A DNA stretch of 64,000 nt. Origin: Polytrichum commune. Taxonomy: Eukaryota > Streptophyta > Polytrichopsida > Polytrichales > Polytrichaceae. The translations under genes were made by a program, and so were the position numbers. The stretch's first letter is position 1; the number at the start of each line of letters is the position of its first letter. The notes below the pieces were generated by a model. It saw nothing but the letters and a program-made list of their open reading frames with translations. It did no database searches and was not told where the DNA came from. Location of the stretch: positions 7,814,501 through 7,878,500 of the forward strand of contig OX485808.1 in assembly GCA_950295325.1 (NCBI GenBank), given 5' to 3'. This document shows positions 12,401 to 21,384 of the stretch, in pieces.

Positions 12401-12706
12401 CATGGTGACCGGTGAACTATTCAACAATCCCCTATCAACTTCTACCGGGAATTCTTCTCTAAGTGTGTAATTTTCCGAAGAAGTTTCACCACTCAATTTG
12501 GAGGGAGTGATCTCCTCTTCAAGTTGAGCTCCAAGTTCTAAGGTGTCTAGAATTGACCTAGTCCTAGGTTCGACGTTCAAACAACTCTCTATTCTAACAT
12601 TATCTTGTTCTAATCTATCACTGATTTTAGAGGACCGCCTCTTTCGAGTAGATTTCTCTAGTCCTACTATCAAACTTGGTTTTTGTGAGCGAGTCCTACC
12701 TTGCAT
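6467..12706 (-). CDS. gag-pol: Gag-pol polyprotein of B1 (2079 aa)
   Basis: One uninterrupted frame encoding all functions for retrotransposition. Gag: (PPI)n tract at residues 110-125, capsid-like region about 140-300, zinc knuckle CX2CX4HX4C at 432-445, then two more Cys/His clusters (499-508, 517-529). Protease: Asp852 in VDGGSSLNIL. Reverse transcriptase: about 1230-1420, with MPFGLCNAPATFQ at 1344 and FVDD (Asp1376/1377). RNase H: Asp1522, Glu1565, Asp1590, Asp1633. Integrase: His1730/His1737/Cys1768 zinc finger, then Asp1800, Asp1861, Glu1897 (D-D-35-E), and a C-terminal GPY-type module near 2042. The fourth zinc ligand, expected at 1771, is Tyr, which may impair integrase although the rest looks functional. 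The ATG at 12706 gives the longest frame; the gag start is not otherwise fixed. Expression would come from the right-hand LTR. Confidence 0.97.
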   Translation of the reverse strand: MQGRTRSQKPSLIVGLEKSTRKRRSSKISDRLEQDNVRIESCLNVEPRTRSILDTLELGAQLEEEITPSKLSGETSSENYTLREEFPVEVDRGLLNSSPVTMAEERGMDPPPIPPIPPIPPIPPIDPLVRPRGLPIVVPQNLAAMDMPSHLPKFYGTKDEDPSRHMERYIERLASFLITDPGYWLVWFPTTLEGEAYEWYRDHAEGHFRGWEQLQREFLNEFRPEVGQSTALRALSSLKQRREEEISAYIRRFDLVCTRFVGTMLNDDTLKQFFIQGFFKSGTIRGVLERNPLTLADAKRAARDIENLDKDHERLWRREDELIPQFIPIRPRVVAVEPAKYENQIPYAIVDTGPRPLAVREPAPFLALPAPRTDPHLEEVERRLGASQLGFQEAMIKQMQSLTDQMSLMIRSQQPGPPPPVESGRHSSGLWCVQCGQPGHTRQFCRSGQNRDQRGNGNPPQQNQRGQAPPHYGNGSNRGPQPRGQGGQNLEKKEFHPFCGRWHAQGQCWSEGQEFNCSNCGGSHPSDTCRQPDKIINVPYPVANPQQQARDNMRGARPQGVPANELRPPNLYYDHSNARQTFHPPAGLQTTTGYIPIQNRQGVPPNGSNGRQAPPTDPGPSNSQDVRFMDGVLEATCDDMLPLPTRIGEEQSQWPPHTNAITYELVKGKGVVEEAPALAVTTRARRGDAPLEVGIGEQGNYSSDEEINLSELDRVARRATKDVERENIILQDRERTNAVHDLDNSDVGEWEGPGVPVDEFDVVGNSKVERSTGYDLWADLSTLKADITFGQLLEISPTARKTLKEGMPVHKRMRKVKAKIAARIQSQGGRDVKAIEIEVVIVDKVVPNVLVDGGSSLNILPEDTMKKLGLGLTGPSPLVMNMANQSSTTPLGMIKDCRMTTGGEEYLVTFHVIKMHSNKDTFPILLGRPWLRMANAMVNWGGPKPSITYGPEGNRVIVSIGSLEGWMKKEMYLPLEKEIDDLNENEIGKALVGVVHPEGQRVVIDSGSGSLGPNFYNYGDNGDYAQWLREYPESEVDVMVTFHQVGLGSEFPSVSLGEGSLLEPCEVLTEEEWVSGGLTPWVDDVEEGEVSLIHVDGTQEEDVIIESSKLEEPLHFKTTSTGIVVGQDVKDYPNVPSDWYRNKEEQAHVSEADWRYVDVKLKNGKTRQMKMGSKLGEKEVREYSNLVDEFSDTFAWSYDELKGIPREMVEHRIPLIPGARPIRQKERRMNPQLQLLVKAELERLLKAGFIKPVEITDWVSPMVLVKKKNGKLRVCVDYRKLNSCTQKDHFPLPFITLLLEEVGGHSRYTFMDGYAGYNQISIALQDIHKTAFTTPWGTFVWVVMPFGLCNAPATFQRLVMYIFTDLLFKSMTVFVDDFSTQSNVDDHLHCVREALVRCRKMRLALNPDKTFLEVNKGVLLGYVVSEKGREPDPDKIAAISDLATPTNSKGISKLLGHVGWYRELIPNFSKIAVPITHLLKKDVKFEWTDACQKAFEELRDRLSTYPVLIPPNWGKPFHVYCDASNVAIGSALCQATGEKEKDQPIAYASKQLTPAERNYSTTERECLAMVFSVKKFRHYLMCNPVVFFVDHMAIKYLINKAELSGRLARWVLLLEEFDYTVEYKPGRMHLQADHLSRLSEEIGKNPVNDMLVDDSLFVVTSTPEWYAGIVEFLTTHKLPKEWTKEERRKVRVNSRQFVVVGHRLFRRGSDGILRRCVSKTEVEAILIACHDSACGGHFSGQLTGQKILRAGYFWPTLFKDAHDYVRKCDAYQRYARNDLRMEMPLHVSLPLIPFEKWGIDYVGEVHPQSSKGMKYIVVATEYLTKWAEAKAVKTDTAEHAATFMYENIISRFGVPKILVSDRGTHFLNDLIREMTEKFKIDHRKTTPYHPQTNGQTERVNGILVSILRKTVIDSKRDWDTKLTAALWAYRTTYKVTTRATPFSLVYGLEATLPIEYEVESLRVAVSTRLTESQSLRNRLTDLEALDEGRRMAAQHIEAIQRRRKITFDKRHKRRALTPGMMVMIQDARKLEFPAKFNAVWLGPYLVYEVFPNNSIQLQTLNGELFPTRTSGSKCKEYRA

Positions 12707-13615
12707 TCCATAAGAATCGATCGACCCTCACTTGACCACACATAATCCTAGCAATTCCCCTCTTAATATTTTCACTTGTCTTGGTGTGGTTATAATTTTT
12801 TTAGGAGGTGAGGAAAAGAACCTGCAAGCCCACTTAGGTGAAAGAATCCCAATAGGGGATAGGCATGTTCATGTTAATTTCTTGGTTAAGTCGGAGCATC
12901 ACCTCCGCACCTTCCCGCAAATTAACACTCACCACAATACCGATTGTGAGGGGGTGACCTTCCGAGTAGATTATGTTAAAAGTCGAGGCTTCACCCTTCA
13001 ACTTCTCACACCATCCACAATTCGGGAATTACCCTCTACAACGGATAACAACAATCACGAGTACAAAAGGCATTCCTTAATTAGTTAATGAGTTCACTTT
13101 GAAGAAATAAACATACCTTGAGCAATCGCATCCCCCTGTGAATTAGCACTCCCCTCAATCGTGACTCAATGTAACAACACCATAAACTTTGTGAAATATT
13201 AATTTAATCTAGAGCATGAAATGACAACTCCCAAAACTTTGAGACTCACCCCGAGGTGAGTGTCAAAGTTCAATGTCCTAAGGTGAATTTACCCTCTAAT
13301 GTTTTAATGAGCTACTCGGTTATAGGTTCCTTTTAAGTTCTTAGCAAATCCCCAAAAAGGTTGAGGACGTACCTTCGCCGCGCTCCTTCCTCAAAAATGA
13401 ATTTGCGTAATTGACAATGCAATTCATTCCAAGGAATAGTTGAAATACAATGAATTCAAATGTAACCCAAAGAGAGAATACTTACCGAGTTTCGGGTGCT
13501 CCTTCCCTTCTCTCAAGTTTGTGTCTCCAATTTTTCCTAGTTGCCTCCAAGTCTCCTAGTCGCCTCCAAGTATTGTAACTACCTTCCGCTTCGCTCCCGG
13601 CGGACGCACCAATTA
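12707..13615 (-). other. 5' untranslated leader of B1
   Basis: 909 bp between the 5' LTR and the polyprotein ATG. No frame on either strand looks like a conserved protein. The packaging signal and leader are expected here by position only. Confidence 0.75.
13593..13612 (-). other. Putative primer-binding site of B1
   Basis: Read on the minus strand, LTR end CTCACA is followed by TAA and then TTGGTGCGTCCGCCGGGAGC. TGG plus a GC-rich run next to the LTR has the form of a gypsy PBS, but I cannot assign the matching tRNA. A similar motif, ATTGGCGACCATCGGGGGAT, faces inward from the other LTR (6407-6426). Confidence 0.65.
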
Positions 13616-15164
13616 TGTGAGGCCAAACCCCCCACCCTTAAGCGTCCGTAGTCCGAGTAGTGGGTTTGGGCTCACATTCCTCCGCGGTATTGGATTTGGA
13701 CTTGGATGAGTCCATAGTGCAAGGTTCACCCTTCAAGTGGTCTTGGATTTAACTAGCTCCTTCATAAACCCAGCTCCTTCATAAACCCAGCTTCTTAGCT
13801 TCTAACTAAACAAACCCAGGTCCTTCATAAACCCAGCTCTTTACTTTCTAACTAAACAAACCCAGCTCCTTCATAAACCCAGCTCCTTCATGAACCCACA
13901 ACTTTGTAGTTGTAATCCCCAACTACCTCACTAATTATTCAAGCCCTTAACTAATCTTCCTACCTAATTTCCCTAATTCTACTAACAACCCCTTTCTAAT
14001 CACACAATTCTTCTCTAATCCTAAAATCCTAAAATCCTAGAGAGGAGAGGGGGAGAGAGAATTTCCTAACTTCACTAAGACTAACTAATCCACACAAGTA
14101 TATTTTTGCACTCATCACAACATCAAGTGCTCAACTCTTAAACATGGAACTTGCAACCACGTGTATTCAAAACATGAACTTTAAGTACCACAAATTGGAA
14201 TCATGAATTAACTTTAAAATCCTTCACGTCAACACTAATTCTACCAAGAGGTCAAGCCCTCTTCAAGGCTAACAAGCCTTGGCTCTCAAACTAAAAACTA
14301 AGCACACACATGTGCTCCAATATGGCTTCCCACACCCACACTTATAACTCGTGGGGTGCCTTGGAGCACAAAGGAAAGAGAGGATGAGTGAGGGAAGAAT
14401 GAGGGATTATATAGTAAGCTTGAGGGGGTGAGCACCCTCAAGGCTCACGATAAGCCCTTGAGATTTCCTCCTACTTAGTAGGCGCCAATCCTATCTTCTA
14501 AGTCTTCCTCCCTCAAATGATCAACAAGGATCCTAATTCGAACATTTAACTAGCCTTGGCTTTCTACCTACCACACTTTACCAAACTTAGGGTGCTTAAC
14601 TAGCCTTGGCTTTCTACCTACCACACTTTACCAAACTTGGGATGCTTCAACCCAAACTTAGCCTCCTTCGCTTTCCGCCGCCATAACTTTCTCCCCTTAC
14701 TTTCCCAAATCGTCGCTCACCACTTAATTCAAACCACGATGCTTAACTCGTGATTTGATTGGTGCTTTGAGAATTTGCTTATCCTCCACCTTGCATTCTT
14801 CCTTGGGCCTTCCCCATTAAGTGGCCATGATGAGGTGGTCCACTTGTGCGTTCCATGTGATCCTCCATTCATCCCAATTCGAATGCACTTGCCTCTTGAG
14901 TCACTTTGGTTGTCTCCATCCATTTGTACTAGCCTACTCACTAACTACTCAATCCAAGTTCTCCTTACCTATCCTCATTCACTCAAATCCTTCCGAAGGT
15001 AAAAACATAATAACAACTCACATCCTAGCCTCTTACAACATGGTACTTCTAAGACTAACATTTCACTCTTTTTATATTTTTGTGAAGTAACATGCTACTT
15101 CAAAGTGCATCAACTAACGTTTCAAGGGTCTAAGACTAAATGTGGGCACCCTTTTGGGCTCACA
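13616..15164 (-). repeat. 5' LTR of B1
   Basis: 1549 bp, apparently identical to 4857-6405. In the sense direction it starts TGTGAGCCC and ends GGCCTCACA. As the upstream LTR for the minus-strand polyprotein it should supply the promoter. Confidence 0.96.
14407..14413 (-). promoter_or_regulatory. TATA box candidate in B1 5' LTR
   Basis: The minus strand reads CTATATAATCCC. The AT-rich site lies about 750 bp into the LTR and is followed by a CT-rich stretch typical of plant start sites. The motif is nearly symmetric, so direction is inferred from the polyprotein. Confidence 0.5.
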
Positions 15165-15169
15165 GTGTG

Positions 15170-15357
15170 AGGTGTGGAAGTCCAAGTGGTACTTGACATT
15201 GTTATGAAAGGGGCTTGGACAATGGATAATCACAAGGTGCAAGAGTGTTTATGAACATTGATAACCTTGTGCTTCTCTGGAATAAAACTGGGAGAATTGA
15301 CATTATCTATGTGTAGGAGTGGGTTGAGTTGGGAATATCAGTTCACGAGTGTAGTTA
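15170..15357. other. Older flank between B1 and A2, no gene seen
   Basis: 188 bp that were joined to 4436-4851 before B1 and to 24046 onward before A2. It may be the 5' or intron part of the DUF7869-like gene that continues at 24046, but no reading frame confirms this. Confidence 0.5.
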
Positions 15358-16329
15358 TGTCGCGCACCTCTCCATAAGGAGTGGCCGAAACACCATGGGC
15401 ACAAGGGGGACCCCGGAGTGACACCCGGGACTTGTGGCGCCATATGTGAGAGGGCCCAAGTGATCCTAGTGTGGGTGAGGGCCCCGGGCGTTGGGAATGC
15501 CTCCCACCCACTGAGACTAGGAAGCATGAGGGTAAGGCCATGAGCTATGCGTAGCTCATAGAGTGGTGATTCTAGAATGCTCAAGAACACCTCAATCAGA
15601 GGTGTGAGCTAGGAGTTATGGCCATTTGAGTGGGGCGCTGTCCCGGGACAGCGCCCTGGTGCAGGAGTGCCTGGGAGTGACTCCCGGGATTGCCAAGGTT
15701 CAAACAGGCATAACGTCCTCATAACTTGCCCAAATGGGGCAAGTGAGGAGTCCATCGGCATCTACGTGAAGCGTAGATGAGGATGGAGTGGTTGTTTGTT
15801 ATGATCAGACATCATACAAGGAAGTTATGATGGTCTGAAGCTTCTGGGGGGTTCTAGGCCCAGCAGCTAAAGGAAAATGTCCACTTGGCCCCAACTCTTG
15901 GTAGAGAGACAAGAGGTTGGTTGACGGTGGGGTAGGGGCCCCGCGTGAAGTCCTAGAGGCTTATATGGGTGAGGTGGTGTGGCCTCACCCACCCGAGGCC
16001 GAACGGCAAGGCCTCCATGGGCATTGGCCCATTGTGAGGCCATAGTTGCCTAGTATGGTTCGGGTTGTTGTAGTGTTGCTCCGGCAACGCGATGATCAAC
16101 ATAGGATTGGACTTCCATGGATGGAAGTCCACATTGGGGAAATGGGTTACCGATTAAGGGGTGAGTCCCGAAAGCAAAGTAGGAGGGTTGGTTCCCTCCT
16201 ATGAACTATTGGTCCGGGGTAAGAGGAGCTATCCATTAGCATGGCGGAATGCGAAGGGTTAGCGCTTGTAACCTTTGCTAGAAACGAAAATTGGCAAGAT
16301 TATTAAGGGACCTAGCAAGGGTTGCGACA
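15358..16329 (+). repeat. 5' LTR of A2
   Basis: 972 bp, TGTCGC...GCGACA, followed after 2 bp by the primer-binding site. A TATA-like CTTATATGGG sits near 15960. Confidence 0.97.
15540..16130. repeat. Cluster of inverted repeats in family A LTR
   Basis: Within about 590 bp are: ATGAGCTA-TGCG-TAGCTCAT (15540-15559); a perfect 24-bp palindrome centred at 15644/15645 (core GCGCTGTCCCGGGACAGCGC); GGGAGT-G-ACTCCC (15673-15685); ACTTGCCC...GGGCAAGT (15724-15744); CATCTACG-TGAAG-CGTAGATG (15759-15779); and GGACTTCCAT-GG-ATGGAAGTCC (16109-16130). Most are kept in the other LTR copies. Confidence 0.85.
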
Positions 16330-16331
16330 CT

Positions 16332-16343
16332 TGGTATCAGAGC
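16332..16343 (+). other. Primer-binding site, initiator-Met tRNA (A2)
   Basis: TGGTATCAGAGC, 2 bp after the 5' LTR. Confidence 0.96.
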
Positions 16344-16379
16344 AGGGTTCCAATATTTGAGCTAGCACTTTGAGGGAAG

Positions 16380-17285
16380 CATGGCTATCATATAAGCGGG
16401 TTATGATGGTGACCCGGGGTTTCCAAAAGGTTGTAAGGCTCAAATTGGAATAAAGATCATGTGCAAGTGGATTTTGACCATACCATTGATTCTAATGACA
16501 ATGGTGGGCATGAGGGTGGATTCGGTGAGGAAAATGGAGGAGTGCTTTGAAAAGGCTCCCGCAAACCTCGAAAAGTATTCGGGGGCTAGAATACCAAATG
16601 CACCCAAAACCTTGGAGGGCATTAATGTTGGATTGAAATTCCAATTCGAAATGCTTAGAAGGTGGTGATGTTGAAATGAACTTGGGGCATATGAGGCACG
16701 CGGGGTCTCTTAAGGTGTATATGTGCGAATTTCACACCCAAATGAAGGGTACATCTAGGAGGGACGAGCTTTCTAAGAAATGCATCGTTTTAGGTGGGTT
16801 TCAAAAGCGGGTGGTGAAAACCATGTTCAAGACCCCAAAGCTTCTTGAGGACGTAGTGTGAATCATAAAGATTTGAAGAGCATTGAAGCCGATGGTCCTA
16901 AAAAGAAGTTGGGCGGCACATCACCACAAGTGGCTTTAGCCGAAAGAGGCCCCAAGGAAATGAGCGCAAGTAGTTTGGCCCATTATACCAAGGCAAATCA
17001 TGCTAGCCCGTGCCGTGGACGAAATGTGAGAAGGTGGTTTGGTGGTACCAAGCTAGATCATATTTGTGCCACGGACGGAGTGTTAAAAGTTGGCCTTGCG
17101 GACCAAGCCAAACTCATGGTGTTGCCGAGGACCAAATGTTAGACGATGGTTTTGTGGCCAAGGCTAGTAGCCTTAAGCCAAGGCCAACTATTTTATATCT
17201 TGAGGCTCAAATGAATGGGACAAACGTCTAATGGGTTGACAAAGAGGCAAGCCATGCCTTCTTGAGCCCAAAACTCATAAGGGAG
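16380..17285 (+). pseudogene. Gag-like region (A2)
   Basis: Starts at the family's conserved ATG (16380) but meets a stop within a few codons. A longer open piece (about 16459-16668) encodes IPLILMTMVG and RKMEECFEKAPANL. No known gag domain is visible. The 56-bp repeat is reduced here to two or three diverged units (about 16985-17150), fewer than in A1, A3 and A4. Confidence 0.6.
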
Positions 17286-18000
17286 TTGGGGCTTGCCGAT
17301 TGGTAGAGCGGGCAAGCCCACCAAGGTGCGGTTTGGAAAGGGCAAACCGCATGAGACAAAGGAGGCCGCGATGCATGTAACCTTTCAATGTGGGACATTG
17401 GATTTTTGTCAAAATTTCACACCAAGTGAAATAGATGAAATGCATGTCATTGTGAAGGCCGCCTTCTTTGAAACTCACATGATAGATGTGAGGTGCAAGC
17501 CGGTGTGCTTGCGGTGCATTATGATGTGTCATAATGGCAAAGAATTGAAGTTCAAATTGACAAGGACTCCTATGGTAGGAGGATCTAAGTTGAATTTGGT
17601 CTTAATGGACCAAATGAAAAATAGAAAGCATAATGGTCGTGGTTCAATTGGAGCAACTCCAAGGAACGTATGGGGAGGCTAGGAAAGATGGGCCTTCCCC
17701 AAACAACATTGGTGTGATGTTGGTGAGATACAAGGATGTATTCACCAATGTGTTGCCCAAAAAGTTACCGCCAAGGAGTGAAAAATAACTTTGCTCAACG
17801 AGAGATTGAGTTCTTAAGATATGTGGTGACAAAGGAAGTTGGTGGACGAACATGAAGAATGTCAAGGCAATCCAAAAGGAGAATTGGTCCTTGACTCAAG
17901 AAAATGGCTTAGGTCATTTGTTGGCCTAGCCAACTACTACCACCACTTCATTCGAGGTTTTTCTAAGGTTGCTAGGACCTTAGTCAATTTGTTGAAAAAA
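17286..18000 (+). pseudogene. Protease-like block and RT edges, RT core deleted (A2)
   Basis: A 129-codon open piece (17293-17682) matches the region downstream of the chromovirus protease (CGTLDFCQNFTPSEIDEM; TRTPMVGGSKLNLVLMDQMK). RYKDVFTNVLPKKLPPR at about 17730-17780 marks the RT N-terminus. It runs within about 25 bp into EIEFLRYVVTKE and LRSFVGLANYYHHFIRGFSK, the RT thumb. Normally some 170 residues, including YxDD, lie between. The same join occurs in all six copies, so the deletion was already in the source element. Confidence 0.88.
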
Positions 18001-18670
18001 TGGCTATCCCAAGAGTGGGATGAGCCTTGTCACCAAGCCTTTGGGAAGCTCAAGAGCAAGTTCTCTTCACAAGATGTGGTTAAATTTCCGGGTTTTCATA
18101 AGCATTTTGAGGTACACATGGAGACGAAGGACTTTATCATTGGCGGATGTTGATCCAAGATGGATGACCATTGCTTATGAGAGCATTAAGCTCCATGGTT
18201 GTCGAACCTTGTCCGGCTTGTGCAAGAAATGGCTATCCCAAGAATGGGATGAGCCGTGCCACCAAGCCATTGACGAGCTTAAGACGAAGTTCTCTTCGCC
18301 GCCCGTGCTCAAGTTCGCGGAGTTTGACATACCTTTTGAGGTGCATACGGGGGCGAGAGACTTTATTTGGCGGATGTGGATGTAAAAAAAAAAGATGGCC
18401 ATTGCATATGAGAGCATGAAGCTCGATGGTTGTCCCACCTTGTGCGACTTGTGGAAGAAATGGCTATCCCAAGAGTGGGATGATGTTTGTCACGAGTCTT
18501 TGGGGAGTTTAACACCAAGTTCTATTCGCCGCCCATGCTCAAGTTCATGGAGTTTGACAAACCTTTTGAGGTGCATACGGGGGCGAGTAACTTTGCCAAT
18601 GCCAATGATGGATTGTTAATGTAAGATGGATGGCCTTTGCATATGGGGGCTTGAGGCTCGATGGTTGTCA
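18001..18670 (+). repeat. RNase H-derived tandem array, 3 units (A2)
   Basis: Units start at 18001, 18230 and 18461 (229 and 231 bp apart). Each opens with TGGCTATCCCAAGA and covers SQEWDEPCHQAF, PPVLKF.EFDKPFEVHTGAS and a decayed GHPIAYES-like end, then loops back. In a normal element this block occurs once. Confidence 0.93.
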
Positions 18671-19609
18671 AAGAAGACAACCAACTCATGACAAAGAACT
18701 TCTTTGCCGTAGTGCATTGCTTGAAGATGTGGCGACATTATTTGGGGTCGCACAAAGCAAAGGTCTACATGGACAATGTGTCCTAAAAGTATTTTAACGT
18801 ATACAAGCATAAGTGAGCGCCAAGTCATTGCGGTGGCATGATAGTTTGGCGCTTATGAAGGTGGATTTGGTCCACAAACCGGACCATGGAAATGTGGTGC
18901 CGGATGCGCTAAGTAGACCGGATGAGTTCCAAGCAATGAGAACCATCCAAACCTTGTGGCTAATGTGTGCCGGCGAAGGAAACTTGTGATGCAAGATACG
19001 GGAGGGGTAAAATTAACTACCCCGAGGCACAAAAGCTTTTAGGTGAGCTTCGCAAGAGCAAGGTGCTCAAAGAGGTTAAGTTGGTGGACGGATTGTTCAA
19101 GTGTAAGCAAAGTCGGGTGTATGTGCCTCAAGGCAAGTTGAGGCTATCGGTTTTGAAGGAAAAATGTGATAGTCCTATTGCCGGCCATAGAGGAGAAAGA
19201 AAAAACCGCCATAGAATGGTGTCATGGAGGTACCATTGGCGGTGCATAAAGGAGGATATAACCCACTTTGTGAAGGCGTGAATAAAGTGCCAAGTGAACC
19301 GAGCCTCTTACCAAAAGCAAGGCGGTTTCTTGCAACCGTTGCCTATCCCGTCAGCGCCATGGCATAGTATGTGCATGGACTTGATCACAAGTTTGCCGGA
19401 GTCACATGGGTATGATGCCATCTTGTTGATGGTAGAGCGGTTTGCCAAGTTGGCACACATGGTGCCGATTGTGGGAACCGCCACCGCGTTGGAGACCGCA
19501 TAGCCTTTTCTCAAAGGATGGTTGAGGCACCACGGGTTGCCAAGAGTGATTGTGTGGGATCAAGATCCAAAGTTCACAAGTGCATTTTCAATGCATTTCT
19601 CTAAGGAGG
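18671..19609 (+). pseudogene. RNase H tail and integrase, part 1 (A2)
   Basis: Begins with RNase H C-terminal fragments in shifting frames, including a DHGNVVPDALSRPDEF-like end motif near 18880-18930. From 18967 the integrase zinc-finger region is open, then stops at TGA 19279-19281, where HHCC needs a Cys. MCMDLITSLPES (about 19370-19405) holds the first catalytic Asp; VIVWDQDPKF (about 19550) holds the second. A TAG at 19501-19503 also occurs in sister copies. The solo LTR B2 interrupts the frame at 19610. Confidence 0.88.
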
Positions 19610-21379
19610 TGTGAGCCCAAAAGGGTGCCCACATTTAGTCTTAGACCCTTGAAACGTTAGTTGATGCACTTTGAAGTAGCATGTTACTTCACAAAAATAT
19701 AAAAAGAGTGAAATGTTAGTCTTAGAAGTACCATGTTGTAAGAGGCTAGGATGTGAGTTGTTATTATGTTTTTACCTTCGGAAGGATTTGAGTGAATGAG
19801 GATAGGTAAGGAGAACTTGGATTGAGTAGTTAGTGAGTAGGCTAGTACAAATGGATGGAGACAACCAAAGTGACTCAAGAGGCAAGTGCATTCGAATTGG
19901 GATGAATGGAGGATCACATGGAACGCACAAGTGGACCACCTCATCATGGCCACTTAATGGGGAAGGCCCAAGGAAGAATGCAAGGTGGAGGATAAGCAAA
20001 TTCTCAAAGCACCAATCAAATCACGAGTTAAGCATCGTGGTTTGAATTAAGTGGTGAGCGACGATTTGGGAAAGTAAGGGGAGAAAGTTATGGCGGCGGA
20101 AAGCGAAGGAGGCTAAGTTTGGGTTGAAGCATCCCAAGTTTGGTAAAGTGTGGTAGGTAGAAAGCCAAGGCTAGTTAAGCACCCTAAGTTTGGTAAAGTG
20201 TGGTAGGTAGAAAGCCAAGGCTAGTTAAATGTTCGAATTAGGATCCTTGTTGATCATTTGAGGGAGGAAGACTTAGAAGATAGGATTGGCGCCTACTAAG
20301 TAGGAGGAAATCTCAAGGGCTTATCGTGAGCCTTGAGGGTGCTCACCCCCTCAAGCTTACTATATAATCCCTCATTCTTCCCTCACTCATCCTCTCTTTC
20401 CTTTGTGCTCCAAGGCACCCCACGAGTTATAAGTGTGGGTGTGGGAAGCCATATTGGAGCACATGTGTGTGCTTAGTTTTTAGTTTGAGAGCCAAGGCTT
20501 GTTAGCCTTGAAGAGGGCTTGACCTCTTGGTAGAATTAGTGTTGACGTGAAGGATTTTAAAGTTAATTCATGATTCCAATTTGTGGTACTTAAAGTTCAT
20601 GTTTTGAATACACGTGGTTGCAAGTTCCATGTTTAAGAGTTGAGCACTTGATGTTGTGATGAGTGCAAAAATATACTTGTGTGGATTAGTTAGTCTTAGT
20701 GAAGTTAGGAAATTCTCTCTCCCCCTCTCCTCTCTAGGATTTTAGGATTTTAGGATTAGAGAAGAATTGTGTGATTAGAAAGGGGTTGTTAGTAGAATTA
20801 GGGAAATTAGGTAGGAAGATTAGTTAAGGGCTTGAATAATTAGTGAGGTAGTTGGGGATTACAACTACAAAGTTGTGGGTTCATGAAGGAGCTGGGTTTA
20901 TGAAGGAGCTGGGTTTGTTTAGTTAGAAAGTAAAGAGCTGGGTTTATGAAGGAGCTGGGTTTATGAAAGAGCTAGGTTTATGTAATTAGAAAGTAAAGAG
21001 ATGGGTTTATGAAGGAGCTTAGTAGATAGCCTACCTAATTAGCTCATAGACAAGTAGTTAGTTACATTAGGCTAGTTAGTGTTATGGTGGCTTTCACAAG
21101 TAAATGTATTTGAGATTGACTATAGAGAATAGTGTTTTTTTTAACACTTGCATGCTCTCTTTAAAAATAAACCACGTGCACAATATAATGGAGAATGTGG
21201 AGCACTCTCGCGATGGCAAGACAAAGGAAGCAAAGACCAAAGTTAAATCCAAGACCACTTGAAGGGTGAACCTTGCACTATGGACTCATCCAAGTCCAAA
21301 TCCAATACCGCGGAGGAATGTGAGCCCAAACCCACTACTCGGACTACGGACGCTTAAGGGTGGGGGGTTTGGCCTCACA
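19610..21379 (+). mobile_element. Solo LTR of family B (B2) inside A2
   Basis: 1770 bp, TGTGAGCCC...GGCCTCACA, with perfect duplication GGAGG (19605-19609 and 21380-21384). No internal region is present, so it arose by LTR-LTR recombination. The first ~1.3 kb appears identical to the B1 LTR; near the 3' end it has about 220 bp more (roughly 20985-21240). TATATAA at 20361-20367 is the promoter candidate. Confidence 0.96.
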
Positions 21380-21384
21380 GGAGG

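Larger units (their letters stand above)
4857..15164 (-). mobile_element. Complete Ty3/gypsy element B1 with intact gag-pol
   Basis: 10,308 bp, flanked by the perfect 5-bp duplication GTGTG (4852-4856 and 15165-15169). The two 1549-bp LTRs look identical by eye (constant offset of 8759; three chance ORFs inside them have identical translations), so insertion is very recent. The single polyprotein frame runs on the minus strand, making the right-hand LTR the 5' one. Integrase ends with a GPY-type module and no chromodomain, so this is not a chromovirus; motifs lean to the Athila/Tat side, but I cannot fix the lineage. There is no polypurine tract next to the 3' LTR. Confidence 0.96.

Noticed and set aside
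12732..13088. 118-codon ORF in the B1 leader
   Set aside because: On the opposite strand to the polyprotein, not recognisable, and the leader is expected to be non-coding.
4857..15164. Identical B1 LTRs and many near-identical A LTRs considered as assembly duplications
   Set aside because: Each element is bounded by its own distinct 5-bp duplication and different flanks, which an assembly error would not create.
16332..16343. Match to initiator-Met tRNA considered as a tRNA gene
   Set aside because: Only the 12-nt complement of the tRNA 3' end is present, next to an LTR; it is a primer-binding site.
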